This document shows positions 1 through 9,746 of a stretch of DNA of 51,299 bases, one piece after another. The first letter of the stretch is position 1. Each line of letters opens with the position of its first letter. Origin of the DNA: Clostridiales bacterium (lineage in GTDB: Bacteria > Bacillota > Clostridia > Christensenellales > Aristaeellaceae); assembly GCA_015056155.1 (NCBI GenBank), contig SVGU01000009.1, positions 1 through 51,299 of the forward strand, in the 5' to 3' direction. Made by a program: the position numbers and the translations under genes. Below the pieces are notes generated by a model. It saw nothing but the letters and a program-made list of their open reading frames with translations, did no database searches and was not told the origin of the DNA.

Positions 1-47
1 AAGGGGCGGCAAAAGTGACAAAGGCAATAGGCTTGAACATTGTGAAA

Positions 48-121
48 GCCAGCGCCTTTAGACGCTGGCCGGTAATAAAGGCTTTTAGCCTTTGTGGAAA
101 CCACCCGTTTGACGGGTGGTT
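48..121. repeat. Three consecutive perfect hairpins
   Basis: Three inverted repeats lie end to end: GCCAGCG (48-54) with CGCTGGC (63-69), AAAGGCT (77-83) with AGCCTTT (87-93), and AACCACCCGT (99-108) with ACGGGTGGTT (112-121). They sit downstream of the minus-strand deaminase and end just before its stop. Hairpins of this style resemble the subterminal ends of IS200/IS605-type elements, but no transposase is in the window. The third stem could also end transcription of the deaminase. The repeat structure is seen directly. The mobile-element interpretation is inference. Confidence 0.6.
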
Positions 122-148
122 ATCTTTATTCAAATATAAATGGCTTTA

Positions 149-667
149 TCAGCTTCTCCGGGCGGCGGCCTTGACGGCGTCCATCTCGGCGATCAGCTCC
201 TCCAGCGGGCGGTATTCGTTGCCCCACCATTCGAAGACATGCATACCCTCGTCCTCCAGGACGGATTCGGTCAGCCGGATGTGGATGCCCAGCTGCTCAT
301 ACAGGTCCTCCCTGTCCACAGGCACATGGTCAAAGGGCAGGAGCCTGCTGAATGCCTTGTAGGAGACGCCGCAAACGACGTTCTGAATGCCGAGGGAAGC
401 GATGGCCGCGAGGCAGCGCTCGCAGGGGGCGCAGCTCGTATACAGGATGGATTCCCGCAGCACCTGATCGGAATATTTGTTGGCGCATTGATGGACGAGG
501 TTGAACTCCGCGTGTCCGAAGATCCCGCGCTCGTAGTCGGCGGTGTTTTCGGCCTCCTCGAGGATATCCCCGTTGTGGACCAGCACGGCGCCGAAGGTGT
601 CGCGGCCCTTTTTCCCGGCCTGCACGGCCAGGTCATAGCATCTGCGGATGAACTTCTGATGATCCAT
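149..667 (-). CDS. Nucleoside deaminase, cytidine/deoxycytidylate deaminase family
   Basis: A 172-residue cytosolic zinc deaminase. It carries the family signature: the zinc His and proton-shuttling Glu in GHAEFN, and the two zinc Cys in SCAPCERC. The length fits the guanine/dCMP deaminase-like group, not the roughly 130-residue cytidine deaminases. The substrate cannot be read from sequence. Guanine, other purine bases or a modified nucleoside are all possible. The start is preceded by AGGAGG at good spacing. It lies 39 bases downstream of the MreB homologue on the same strand, so it is probably cotranscribed with it. Family assignment is firm, substrate open. Confidence 0.85.
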   Translation of the reverse strand: MDHQKFIRRCYDLAVQAGKKGRDTFGAVLVHNGDILEEAENTADYERGIFGHAEFNLVHQCANKYSDQVLRESILYTSCAPCERCLAAIASLGIQNVVCGVSYKAFSRLLPFDHVPVDREDLYEQLGIHIRLTESVLEDEGMHVFEWWGNEYRPLEELIAEMDAVKAAARRS

Positions 668-706
668 TGTGCGCCTCCTGAGGTGACGGCTGCGGTCCTC
701 CGTGGC

Positions 707-1732
707 TCAGCGGACGACGCCGCGGCGGCTGTCCGTGAGGATGTTCTTGTAGGCGTTGAAGTCGTCCAGCACGCGGCCGCAGCCGAGGACGACGCTGGTC
801 TGCGGATCGTCCGCCACGCCGCAGGGGATGTGCAGCGCGCCGTAGATCGCCTCGGGCAGGCCGGCGAGGGAAGCTGCGCCGCCGCTGAGGACAATGCCGT
901 CCTCAAAAATGTCAGATGCCAGCTGCGGGGGCGTGCGCTCCAGGACGCTCTGGATGGACTCGATCAGATCGGCGACCGCGTCCTTGATGGCCTCGTAGAT
1001 CTCGGTCGCGTGGATGGTCTGCGTCTTGGGCAGGCCGGACAGGAGGCTGCGGCCCGTCACCTCGCAGCTCATGCCGGAGGTGGGCGGAACGGCGCTGCCG
1101 ATGGTGATCTTGACCTCCTCCGCCGTGCGCTCGCCGATCAGCAGGTTGTGCTTCTTGCGCAGGTAGCGGATGATCGCATCATCGAAATAATCGCCGCCGT
1201 AGCAGACGCTGGCCGCCTCGATCACCATGCCGGAAGCGAGTACGGCGATGTCGGTCACGCCTGCGCCCATGTCCACGATCATGCAGCCGTAGGGCTTGCG
1301 GAAGTCCATGCCCACGCCCATCGCCGCCGCGATCGGGCGGTCGAGTAGCTGCGTGCGCTTGACGCCCGCGTCGTAGAGGATGCTGACGATGTTGCTCTTT
1401 TCCGATTCGTTCACGCCCGTGGGCACGGACAGCACCACGCGCGGACGGGCAAAGAAGCGCTTGCCGATCAGCTGGCTCATGAAGTTGCGCAGCATCGTGT
1501 TCGCCAGCTCGAAGTCGGATACCACGCCCTGCCGGAACGGACGGATCGCCAGCACATTGCCGGGCGTTCTGCCGATCATCTTATATGCTTCCGTACCCAC
1601 GGCCAGCACCTTCTTCGTCGTCCGCTCGATGGCGACGACGGCAGGCTGCCGCAGTACGATTCCCTTTCCCTTCTGGTAGATCAGCACGTTGGATGTGCCC
1701 AGATCAATGCCAAGATCGCTCACTCGCGCCAT
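707..1732 (-). CDS. Rod shape-determining protein, MreB/Mbl family
   Basis: A 341-residue bacterial actin homologue. The N-terminus shows the phosphate-1 loop DLGIDLGTSNVLIY and the conserved RQPAVVAIE segment. Further actin-fold ATP-binding motifs follow (VDMGAGVTDIAVL, and LSGGAASLAGLPEAI near the C-terminus). The length matches MreB, Mbl and MreBH. Such proteins polymerise under the membrane and guide lateral peptidoglycan synthesis. No mreC or mreD is adjacent, which suggests an Mbl/MreBH-type second copy and not the mreBCD operon gene. A TATAAT box lies about 60 bases upstream of the ATG on the minus strand. The nucleoside deaminase follows in the same orientation. Confidence 0.93.
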   Translation of the reverse strand: MARVSDLGIDLGTSNVLIYQKGKGIVLRQPAVVAIERTTKKVLAVGTEAYKMIGRTPGNVLAIRPFRQGVVSDFELANTMLRNFMSQLIGKRFFARPRVVLSVPTGVNESEKSNIVSILYDAGVKRTQLLDRPIAAAMGVGMDFRKPYGCMIVDMGAGVTDIAVLASGMVIEAASVCYGGDYFDDAIIRYLRKKHNLLIGERTAEEVKITIGSAVPPTSGMSCEVTGRSLLSGLPKTQTIHATEIYEAIKDAVADLIESIQSVLERTPPQLASDIFEDGIVLSGGAASLAGLPEAIYGALHIPCGVADDPQTSVVLGCGRVLDDFNAYKNILTDSRRGVVR

Positions 1733-1788
1733 ATTTCAATCACCTGTGATTCACATATTCATCGGTGCGTCATAACACACCACAATAC

Positions 1789-1817
1789 ATTATAGCATCA
1801 TTTTCCGGATACGTAAA
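1789..1817 (-). promoter_or_regulatory. Putative promoter of the mreB-like gene
   Basis: On the minus strand, TATAAT (1794-1789) is preceded by TTTACG (1817-1812) with a 17-base spacer. The -10 is perfect and the -35 is weak. Confidence 0.5.
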
Positions 1818-1901
1818 CCACTATTTTCGCTTCTGCGGCGTTTGCCGGCGGAAGAGATGCCGGAACGGAGAAAGATTTACAATTGTCGGCCTTCGGAGCG
1901 C

Positions 1902-1930
1902 TTGACAGGGGTGTGAAAAAGATGTAAAAT
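1902..1930 (+). promoter_or_regulatory. Sigma-A promoter of the coiled-coil protein gene
   Basis: TTGACA (1902-1907), a 17-base spacer, then TAAAAT (1925-1930). It lies about 75 bases before the ATG at 2006. Confidence 0.8.
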
Positions 1931-2005
1931 CTGGTTTGCATCTCTAAGGAGACAGCATCCGGAAGCCGCGCGCTTCCGGGACATGACGAGAGGAGAACAT
2001 GTGAA

Positions 2006-2956
2006 ATGAGTGCACAGTCCAATCCTTATCAGCGCGATGCGCAGGAACAGACCGCTTCCCACGGCAGCAAGGCCACGCTTGTGCTTTGCGTGCTGCTGGC
2101 GATCGCCGTCGCGGTGGCCGGCTATTATGGCGTCCAGTACAGCAAGACCAGCACTGAGCTGACAGACCTGAAGGCGCAGTATGCCGACCTGTCCGAGAAC
2201 CTCGACGCGATGGCGAAGACCCTGAACGACATGACTGCTCTGGCGGAGAACACTGCTGCGGCCTGCGAGGAGGCTGAAGGCGCGCTGGCGGAAATGACCG
2301 CCCGGCAGGAAGAAACCGCCGGCAAGCTGGCGGAGACCGAGAAGGCGCTGACTGATATGACCACGCAGGCGGAGCAGATGGCGCAGGGCCGCGCCAATGC
2401 GGAGGCGGACCTCGTCAGCATGACGAAGATGCAGCAGGAGACCGCTGCGGCGCTGGAGGAAATGACGCAGAAGCACGGCGAAGCGGCCGATGCGCTGGCT
2501 GCCGTCAGCGGTGAGCTGGAGACGGCGAAGGCCGGGCTGGACAGCGCGAACGAGCAGCTGGCTCAGGCACAGGCGAAGCAGGCCGACAGTGACAACATCA
2601 TCGCCAACCTGACGGCGTTGCTGGCGGAGGCGGAGGAACAGCTGGCTGCTGCCGCGGCGCAGCAGACCGAAGCGGCTCCCGCCTGGCCCGTCGTGAGCAA
2701 GAACGACGACGGCAGCTTCACTGTTGAGACGGAGCGCGCCGTGGTGACCGTCTGGCTGGACGAGGCGCTGAAGATCACGGCCATCGAGGCGGCCGTGGCC
2801 GGCATTCCCGTCGCGGAGGCGCTGACGGCGCAGTTCGTGGGTCAGACGATGCCCGTGGATGAAACGGCTGTGACGATGAACGACGGCGTGTTCGTGCCGG
2901 AGGTGTTCGCTGCGCTGTATGCGCTGTCGATCGCTCCCGCGCCGGCCGCGCAGTAA
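2006..2956 (+). CDS. Membrane-anchored coiled-coil protein, function unknown
   Basis: 316 residues. A short polar N-terminus is followed by one membrane segment (about residues 24-44, VLCVLLAIAVAVAGYYG). A long Ala/Glu/Gln/Met-rich heptad region (about 50-225) has repeated motifs such as LAEMTARQEETAGKL and is clearly a coiled coil. The C-terminal domain of about 90 residues begins DGSFTVETERAVVTVWLDE. The layout suggests the coil and C-domain face outward. The C-domain loosely recalls FMN-binding-type repeats (direct comparison of VxVWLDExxKI), but it lacks the Ser/Thr-Gly-Ala-Thr flavin attachment motif, so I do not assign that function. The gene is monocistronic, with its own promoter and terminator. 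GAGAGGAG precedes the ATG. Confidence 0.75.
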   Translation: MSAQSNPYQRDAQEQTASHGSKATLVLCVLLAIAVAVAGYYGVQYSKTSTELTDLKAQYADLSENLDAMAKTLNDMTALAENTAAACEEAEGALAEMTARQEETAGKLAETEKALTDMTTQAEQMAQGRANAEADLVSMTKMQQETAAALEEMTQKHGEAADALAAVSGELETAKAGLDSANEQLAQAQAKQADSDNIIANLTALLAEAEEQLAAAAAQQTEAAPAWPVVSKNDDGSFTVETERAVVTVWLDEALKITAIEAAVAGIPVAEALTAQFVGQTMPVDETAVTMNDGVFVPEVFAALYALSIAPAPAAQ

Positions 2957-2970
2957 AACCGAATATGCAG

Positions 2971-2996
2971 GGCTCCGGGGCTGCCCGGAGCCTTTT
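2971..2996 (+). terminator. Rho-independent terminator
   Basis: GGCTCCGGG (2971-2979) pairs with CCCGGAGCC (2984-2992) across a 4-base loop, followed by TTTT. It ends the coiled-coil protein transcript. Confidence 0.85.
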
Positions 2997-3076
2997 GCTG
3001 TCCCCGCGGCATACCGGGCGGCGAACCCCGATATACATGCTGACAGCAGGATTCCGCGCATCAGGAGGTGGTCGGC

Positions 3077-3337
3077 ATGGCAGACAGGGAGCTCTTTCCG
3101 CGGGAGGTCACGGGGAATGTTCCGCGCGTGACCCTCACAGGCATAGAAAGGCTGCACCTGGAACAGCATAAGGGTCTGATCGGATATCAGCCGGAGGAGA
3201 TCGTGTTCCGGACTGCATGCGGGCTGATGCGCATCGGCGGCAGCGGTCTGCGCTTCGCCTCCTATTCGGCGCAGGAGGCGCTGATCGTCGGGAGGATCGG
3301 CAGCATCGCCTGCGAGGAAGCCGGTGGCAGAGGATGA
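3077..3337 (+). CDS. yqfC: YqfC/YabP family sporulation protein
   Basis: An 86-residue small beta-rich protein of the YabP/YqfC family. Family features are the segment VTLTGIERLHLEQHKGLIGY and the later IVFRTACGLMRIGGSGL. In Bacillus yqfC is sigma-E controlled and always precedes yqfD. The same order is present here. The ATG at 3077 is chosen because AGGAGG (3063-3068) is 8 bases away; an in-frame GTG at 3068 overlaps that Shine-Dalgarno. The stop overlaps the yqfD start (ATGA at 3334), implying translational coupling. Molecular function is unknown in the family. Confidence 0.85.
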   Translation: MADRELFPREVTGNVPRVTLTGIERLHLEQHKGLIGYQPEEIVFRTACGLMRIGGSGLRFASYSAQEALIVGRIGSIACEEAGGRG

Positions 3338-4497
3338 GCATGTGGCTGCGGGGCTTCACGGCGGAGGGGCTGAACCTGGAGCGCTTCCTGTCCGGCGCGG
3401 CAGAGGCGGGCATCCGGCTCACGTCCGTCCGGCGGCATGGGGCGCGGCGCATATCCGGCTGTGTGGGGCAGGGGGATTATGCCCGCCTGGCAGCTCTCGC
3501 ACAGCAGGGCGGATGGCAGCTGACGGAGGGCGCGCAGCATGGCCTGGGCAGGCTCCTTCAGCGAATGCGGCAGCGGTGGCTGCTGGCGGCGGCTGTCGTG
3601 CTGGCGTCGTCGGCGGTCTTCGCCGGTACGCAGGTCATGTGGCGCATCGACGTGACCGGCAGCGGCGCATACGAGGCGGATATCCGGCAGGCGCTCCGTG
3701 AGCTCGGCGTCCGGGCGCCGATGCTGCGCCGTCAGGTGGAGCCGGGGAAGCTGCGGGATGCGCTGGAATGGCGGTATCCGCGGATCGCGTGGATCGAGTG
3801 CGGCTGGCGCGGCATGACGCTGGAGGTCCGCGTGGTGGAGGGGCTCCTGCCCGGTGAGGACGGGGCTGCGGAGGGGGCGTGCGCGGTCGTTGCGGCGCGG
3901 GACGGCATCGTCGAGCGCATCGTCACGCGGGCCGGAACGCCGGTGGTCACCCCCGGGCAGCTCGTGCGGAAGGGACAGGTGCTCATCAGCGGGGAGGAGC
4001 GGACGGGCGGCGGCCTGACGCGGGCGGTGGCGGCGAGGGGCAGCGTGTACGCCCGCGTGTGGGACGCTGCCGCTGTGCAGACGCCGCTGTATGAAACGGA
4101 AACGGTCTACACCGGCCGGACGCAAGAGACGTGTCAGATTGTGTGCCCGTGGTTCAGTCTGCTGCCCGATGCGCCGGAAATGTTCGAGCACCGGGACGTC
4201 GCTGTCCGGGAGCTCCCGCTGGGCGGCTTCTTCCTGCCGCTGACGATCAGGACGGAGACGCGCATGGAGGCGCAGTACACATCGCAGCTGCGGAGCCTTG
4301 AGGCGCTGAAGGCGGAAGCGTCCGCTGCGGCCCTGCAAAAGCTCTACGCGATCACGGGCGGCAGGGAATCCGTGGTTGACAATTGGGTGAATTGTAGTAT
4401 TATAGAGGATGAGATACTGTTGTCTGTGGCCTATGGCGAACGCCTGATGGACATTGCACAGCAGGAACGCGACTCCGTCATGGCGGCTGCGGAGTAG
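3334..4497 (+). CDS. yqfD: Sporulation protein YqfD
   Basis: 387 residues. A cytoplasmic N-terminal domain (about 1-85) is followed by one membrane segment (about 87-107, WLLAAAVVLASSAVFAGT). Then comes an extracytoplasmic region starting VMWRIDVTGSG and a cysteine-poor beta-rich C-terminal part with the DGIVERIVTRAGTPVVTPGQ segment typical of YqfD/SpoIV-type stage IV proteins. Family knowledge links it to the mother cell compartment during sporulation. The start overlaps the yqfC stop by four bases. The phoH gene follows after 45 bases. No in-frame interruption is seen. Confidence 0.88.
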   Translation: MSMWLRGFTAEGLNLERFLSGAAEAGIRLTSVRRHGARRISGCVGQGDYARLAALAQQGGWQLTEGAQHGLGRLLQRMRQRWLLAAAVVLASSAVFAGTQVMWRIDVTGSGAYEADIRQALRELGVRAPMLRRQVEPGKLRDALEWRYPRIAWIECGWRGMTLEVRVVEGLLPGEDGAAEGACAVVAARDGIVERIVTRAGTPVVTPGQLVRKGQVLISGEERTGGGLTRAVAARGSVYARVWDAAAVQTPLYETETVYTGRTQETCQIVCPWFSLLPDAPEMFEHRDVAVRELPLGGFFLPLTIRTETRMEAQYTSQLRSLEALKAEASAAALQKLYAITGGRESVVDNWVNCSIIEDEILLSVAYGERLMDIAQQERDSVMAAAE

Positions 4498-4542
4498 GGC
4501 GGGACCCATGGCAGAAGCCGCGAGGAAGGAAGGAACCTGTCT

Positions 4543-5523
<981 letters not shown>

Positions 5524-5588
5524 GAACGCTTCCGCGCACAGATCCTGCGGCAGGGGAGTCTCTGCCGGAAGAAAAGGAGTTGGATTGA

Positions 5589-7913
5589 ATGCTCCGCAGA
5601 AAGAGTGACAAGGCCTTTGACGGAAAGGAGCTGCTGCAGCAGCTGAGTATCTGGTTTCACGGTGCAAGCACGCGTTGCCTGCTCCTGCTGATCCTGGGCG
5701 GCCTTGTCCTGTTCCTGCTTTTCAGCGCCGTCTGCATGTCCCAGAGGTACAGCCTGCAGGCGGGCGACACGGTGACGGAGACGATCATCGCCTCCAAGGA
5801 CGTGGAGGACACCGTCACCACCGAGCAGCGCAGGCTGGCCGCCGAGCAGTCGGTGGAGGCGGTCTACCACATCGACGAGGGGATCAACAGCAGCATCCTG
5901 TCCAAGCTGGGCAGCATCTTCACCGAGCTGGCGAAGGTGCAGGAGTACGGCATGATGCTGATCGCGGAGAAGAACCCCTCCGTGTCCTCGGCGTATGTGA
6001 GCTTCACCGATGCTGAGGTGAAGGAAGCGCAGGCCATGGTCACGCTGCTGAAGCTCTCCCCGTACCAGACGCGCCTGCTGCTGCGCACGGAGAGCGAGAA
6101 CTTCAACACCATGTGCTACGAGGTGCAGTATGCCGTGGAGAGCGCGCTGGGCAGCACCATCACGCTCAAGAACGAATCGACGGCCATCAACAGCATCGTC
6201 GAGCACTGCCAGTACCGGGTCGAGATCGTCCTGATCTCCCAGATCGTGCGTCCGATCCTGAACGAGTGCATCGAGGCGAACGTCATCGCGGACGTCGAGG
6301 CGACCAACATGCGCCGTCAGGAAGCCCGCGCGCAGGTGTCCCCGGTGATCTACCAGCAGGGCAGCATCATCCTCAGCGAGGGCGACAAGGTGGGCCAGAA
6401 CCACCTGCGCATGCTGGAGGAGCTGGGCATGCTGGACACCGCCGGGTACGATTTCTCGATCCTGGGCGGCGCATTCCTGCTCATCATCGGCGCGATGATC
6501 ATGCTCTGGCTGCTGCTGAAGCTGTATTCGCCTGCGATTCTGACGGATATGCGCAGCATGCTGGTGATCCTGCTGGTCATGATCATCACGCAGGCGCTGT
6601 CGGTCATCTGCGTCAAGCTGATCAACGTGTACCTCTCGCCCCTGGCGCTCAGCGCGATCCTGCTGACAGGTCTGCTGGGCTCCCGCGTGGGCATCGCCGG
6701 CGGACTGACGATGACGGTCATCGTCTCCGGTCTGTCTGCGGCGGCTGGCTCGGATTACAGCATCGAAATGATCTATCTGTTGCTGACGGGCGTGGTGAGC
6801 AGCGTCGTGTCCGCGCAGTTCCTCAGCGGCAAGCCCCAGCGTGTGCGCGCGGTCATCTGCGGCGCGATCGTGGGCGCGACGAACCTGCTGCTGATCCTTG
6901 CCGTCGGCCTGATGACCGCGGCGGACCTGCACAACACGGTCGGCAGCGCCATCTGGTCCATGGCCGGCGGACTGCTCAGCGGTCTGATCGCCGTGGGCTT
7001 CCAGCCGGTGTTCGAGGCGGCCTTCAACCTGGCCACGCCCAGCAAGCTCCTGGAGCTGGCCAACCCCAACCAGCCGCTGCTGCGCCGTCTGCTGATGGAG
7101 GCGCCGGGTACCTACCACCACTCCATCGTGGTGGCGAACCTGTCCGAGGCGGCCGCCGACAAGATCGGCGCGAACTCGCTCCTGGCCCGTACCGGCGCGT
7201 ATTTCCATGACGTCGGCAAGCTGAAGCGCCCGCTGTACTTCAAGGAGAACCAGCGCGGCGACAATCCCCACGACCGCACGGACGCCTATGTCTCCGCGGC
7301 GATCGTGACCTCCCATACCCGCGACGGCCTGCAGCTGGCGCAGAAGTACCACCTGCCGCCCGAGGTGCAGCGCATCATTGCCGAGCACCATGGCGATACG
7401 CCGGTGATGTACTTCTATCACAAGGCGCTGCAGCAGGCGGACGGCAAGCCCGTGGACGTGAAGGACTTCCGCTACGGCGGCAGCCGCCCCGGCACGAAGG
7501 AGAGCGCCATCGTCATGCTGGCCGATACCATCGAGGCGGCGGTGCGCTCCATGTCCGACCCCACGCCGCAGGCCATCCAGCGCTTCATTGAGCGCCTGGT
7601 GCGCGGCAAGATCGAGGATGGCCAGCTGAGCAATTCCCCCCTGTCCCTGCATGACATCGACGGTATCTGCGAGGCTTTCAGCAAGGTGCTCAGCGGCGTG
7701 TTCCACGAGCGCATCGAGTACCCGACGGTGCAGATGAACAACGGCGAGGCCGTGACGCCTCCCGCTGCCCAGCCCGCCCAGCCGGCGCAGGAGCAGGGGA
7801 GCGAAAGCGACACGGACACGATGCCCGAGCCCTATGCCGCTCCCATGCCGGACGATCTCGTCCCGGCGGAGGGCGCGGACAAGGCGGCGCAGGAAGGAGC
7901 GTCGGCGAAATGA
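5589..7913 (+). CDS. yqfF: 7TM-HD family phosphohydrolase, PgpH type (YqfF)
   Basis: 774 residues. There is one N-terminal membrane segment (about 30-50) and a large extracytoplasmic 7TMR-HDED domain (about 55-285). A seven-helix membrane block follows (about 290-480), then a cytoplasmic HD domain with YHHSIVV and the metal-binding pair His540-Asp541 in YFHDVGKLKR. Later come AEHHGD and MLADTIEAA. Homologues such as Listeria PgpH hydrolyse cyclic di-AMP, so this is the likely signalling phosphodiesterase of the cell. The C-terminal 50 residues are Pro/Ala/Glu-rich and low complexity, beyond the usual end. The stop overlaps the ybeY start by four bases. Confidence 0.92.
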   Translation: MLRRKSDKAFDGKELLQQLSIWFHGASTRCLLLLILGGLVLFLLFSAVCMSQRYSLQAGDTVTETIIASKDVEDTVTTEQRRLAAEQSVEAVYHIDEGINSSILSKLGSIFTELAKVQEYGMMLIAEKNPSVSSAYVSFTDAEVKEAQAMVTLLKLSPYQTRLLLRTESENFNTMCYEVQYAVESALGSTITLKNESTAINSIVEHCQYRVEIVLISQIVRPILNECIEANVIADVEATNMRRQEARAQVSPVIYQQGSIILSEGDKVGQNHLRMLEELGMLDTAGYDFSILGGAFLLIIGAMIMLWLLLKLYSPAILTDMRSMLVILLVMIITQALSVICVKLINVYLSPLALSAILLTGLLGSRVGIAGGLTMTVIVSGLSAAAGSDYSIEMIYLLLTGVVSSVVSAQFLSGKPQRVRAVICGAIVGATNLLLILAVGLMTAADLHNTVGSAIWSMAGGLLSGLIAVGFQPVFEAAFNLATPSKLLELANPNQPLLRRLLMEAPGTYHHSIVVANLSEAAADKIGANSLLARTGAYFHDVGKLKRPLYFKENQRGDNPHDRTDAYVSAAIVTSHTRDGLQLAQKYHLPPEVQRIIAEHHGDTPVMYFYHKALQQADGKPVDVKDFRYGGSRPGTKESAIVMLADTIEAAVRSMSDPTPQAIQRFIERLVRGKIEDGQLSNSPLSLHDIDGICEAFSKVLSGVFHERIEYPTVQMNNGEAVTPPAAQPAQPAQEQGSESDTDTMPEPYAAPMPDDLVPAEGADKAAQEGASAK

Positions 7914-8800
7914 AGCTGCTCTGGCAGATTGATACGGCGGTCGAGCCGTCCTGGCTTTCCCTGATGCAGACGGCGGCGGACTGCGCGCTGCTGATGGAGG
8001 GCGTGACGCGCCCCTGCGCGGTGAGCATCCGCCTGTGCGGAGACGAGGAGATCCATGAGATCAACCGGGAATACCGCAGCGTGGACCGCGCGACGGACGT
8101 GCTGTCCTTTCCCACGGTCAACTACCCCTGCGGCGTCACGGCGGGACAGGCGGACAAGCTACTGCGGCGCGAGCTGGACGACGAGCTGGACGCCTGCATG
8201 CTGGGCGACCTGATCCTGTCGGTGCCCCATGTGCTGGCGCAGGCGGAGGAATACGGCCACTCGCCGGAGCGCGAGGCGGCATACCTGATCGTCCACGGCC
8301 TGTGCCACCTGATGGGCTATGACCACATCGAGGAGGACGACAAGAGGAGGATGAGAGCGATGGAGGAGAAGATCCTGTCGGCCATCGGACAGACGCGGGA
8401 GGGGACTGCCTCCGTCAGCGACGAAACGCTCCTGGCCCTTGCGAAAAAGGCGATGGAGCGCAGCTATTCGCCCTATTCCGGCTATGCGGTAGGCGCGGCG
8501 CTCCTGTGCGCGGACGGCCGCATCTTCCAGGGCTGCAACATCGAGAACGCCTCCTTCGGCCTGACGAACTGCGCCGAGAGGACGGCGATGTTCAAGGCGA
8601 TCAGCGAGGGCGCGGAGGAATTCACGGCCATCGCCATCGCCGCCTCCGGGTCCGCCCCCTGGCCCTGCGGCGCGTGCCGTCAGGTGCTCAACGAGTTTGC
8701 GCCGGGCATACGCGTGCTCGTCACCTGGGACGGCAACACGGACGAGGCGTCCCTTGACCAGCTGCTGCCCCACGGCTTCGGCCCCAAATCCCTGCAGTAA
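7910..8800 (+). CDS. ybeY-cdd: YbeY endoribonuclease fused to cytidine deaminase
   Basis: One uninterrupted 296-residue frame containing two complete enzymes. Residues 1-160 are YbeY, the zinc endoribonuclease of 16S rRNA maturation, with HGLCHLMGYDH at 129-139 giving the three zinc His (129, 133, 139). Residues about 168-296 are a full-length cytidine deaminase with NIEN (210-213), CAE (221-223; zinc Cys and catalytic Glu) and PCGAC (252-256; zinc Cys pair). The linker is only about 8-10 residues. In most Firmicutes ybeY, dgkA and cdd are separate genes in this order. Here dgkA is absent and its flanks are joined. Both catalytic sets are intact, so both activities are expected. Confidence 0.92.
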   Translation: MKLLWQIDTAVEPSWLSLMQTAADCALLMEGVTRPCAVSIRLCGDEEIHEINREYRSVDRATDVLSFPTVNYPCGVTAGQADKLLRRELDDELDACMLGDLILSVPHVLAQAEEYGHSPEREAAYLIVHGLCHLMGYDHIEEDDKRRMRAMEEKILSAIGQTREGTASVSDETLLALAKKAMERSYSPYSGYAVGAALLCADGRIFQGCNIENASFGLTNCAERTAMFKAISEGAEEFTAIAIAASGSAPWPCGACRQVLNEFAPGIRVLVTWDGNTDEASLDQLLPHGFGPKSLQ

Positions 8801-8846
8801 ACCATACAATCATAACATGTCCTGAGAAAAGGAGATCAACTGAATC

Positions 8847-9740
8847 ATGTCTGAAAAGAAATTCCGTTCCGGCTTTGTGACCATCGTGGGCCGCCCCAAT
8901 GTCGGCAAGTCCACGCTGATGAACGCCCTGGTCGGCGAAAAGGTCGCCATCGTTTCCAACCGTCCCCAGACCACCCGCAACCGCATCATGGGCGTGATGA
9001 CCCGTGAGGACTGGCAGATGGTCTTCCTCGATACCCCCGGCATCCATACGCCCCGCACAAAGCTGGGCAGCTACATGATGCAGTCCGTACGCGAGGCGAT
9101 GGACGGCATGGACGGCATGATGGTGCTGGTGGATGCGACGCAGGTGGGCGAGCACGACCGGTCGATCGTCGCGGAGATGGCTGCCCGCAAGGTGCCCAAG
9201 GTGCTGCTGCTGAACAAGATCGACCTCATCCCGCCGGAAAAGCTCCTGGGCCTCATCGCGTCCTTTGCCGACAGCGGCTATGACGCGATCATCCCCATCA
9301 GCGCGAAGACCGGCGACGGTCTGGAGCAGCTGACCGCTGCGATGGTCGAAAAGCTCCCCGAGGGTCCCAAGTACTTCCCGGACGACATGATGACCGACCA
9401 GCCCGAGCGCCTGATCTGCGCGGAAATGATCCGCGAGAAGGCGCTGCTGCACCTGCGGGACGAGGTTCCCCACGGCATCGGCGTGGAAATGATGGCCATG
9501 AACAAGGAATCCGACGATTTCATGGAGATCCATGCCACCATCTACTGCGAACGCGACGCCCACAAGGGCATCATCATCGGCAAGCGCGGCAGCATGCTCC
9601 AGCTGATCGGCAGCGAGGCGCGCCGGGACATCGAAGCCCTTCTCGGCCTGCATGTGAACCTCAAGCTGTGGGTCAAGGTGCGTCCCGACTGGCGCAACCG
9701 CATGGACGACCTGCGCACCCTGGGCTACGAAAGCAAGTAA
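8847..9740 (+). CDS. era: GTPase Era
   Basis: 297 residues, the normal length. The G domain has G1 GRPNVGKST, a switch region with SNRPQTTRN, G3 DTPGIH, and G4 NKID, followed by a C-terminal KH domain with IIIGKRGSML. Era binds the 3' end of 16S rRNA and assists 30S assembly, acting in the same process as YbeY encoded just upstream. AAAGGAG lies 14 bases before the ATG. The gene is 46 bases downstream of ybeY-cdd and is closed by a strong terminator. The usual downstream partner recO is absent. Confidence 0.97.
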   Translation: MSEKKFRSGFVTIVGRPNVGKSTLMNALVGEKVAIVSNRPQTTRNRIMGVMTREDWQMVFLDTPGIHTPRTKLGSYMMQSVREAMDGMDGMMVLVDATQVGEHDRSIVAEMAARKVPKVLLLNKIDLIPPEKLLGLIASFADSGYDAIIPISAKTGDGLEQLTAAMVEKLPEGPKYFPDDMMTDQPERLICAEMIREKALLHLRDEVPHGIGVEMMAMNKESDDFMEIHATIYCERDAHKGIIIGKRGSMLQLIGSEARRDIEALLGLHVNLKLWVKVRPDWRNRMDDLRTLGYESK

Positions 9741-9746
9741 ACCACC

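Noticed and set aside
140-1348. A 402-codon open frame on the plus strand opposite the deaminase and MreB genes
   Set aside because: It is antisense to two well-conserved proteins, has low-complexity Ala/Gly/His/Arg composition typical of GC-rich shadow frames, and no family motif.
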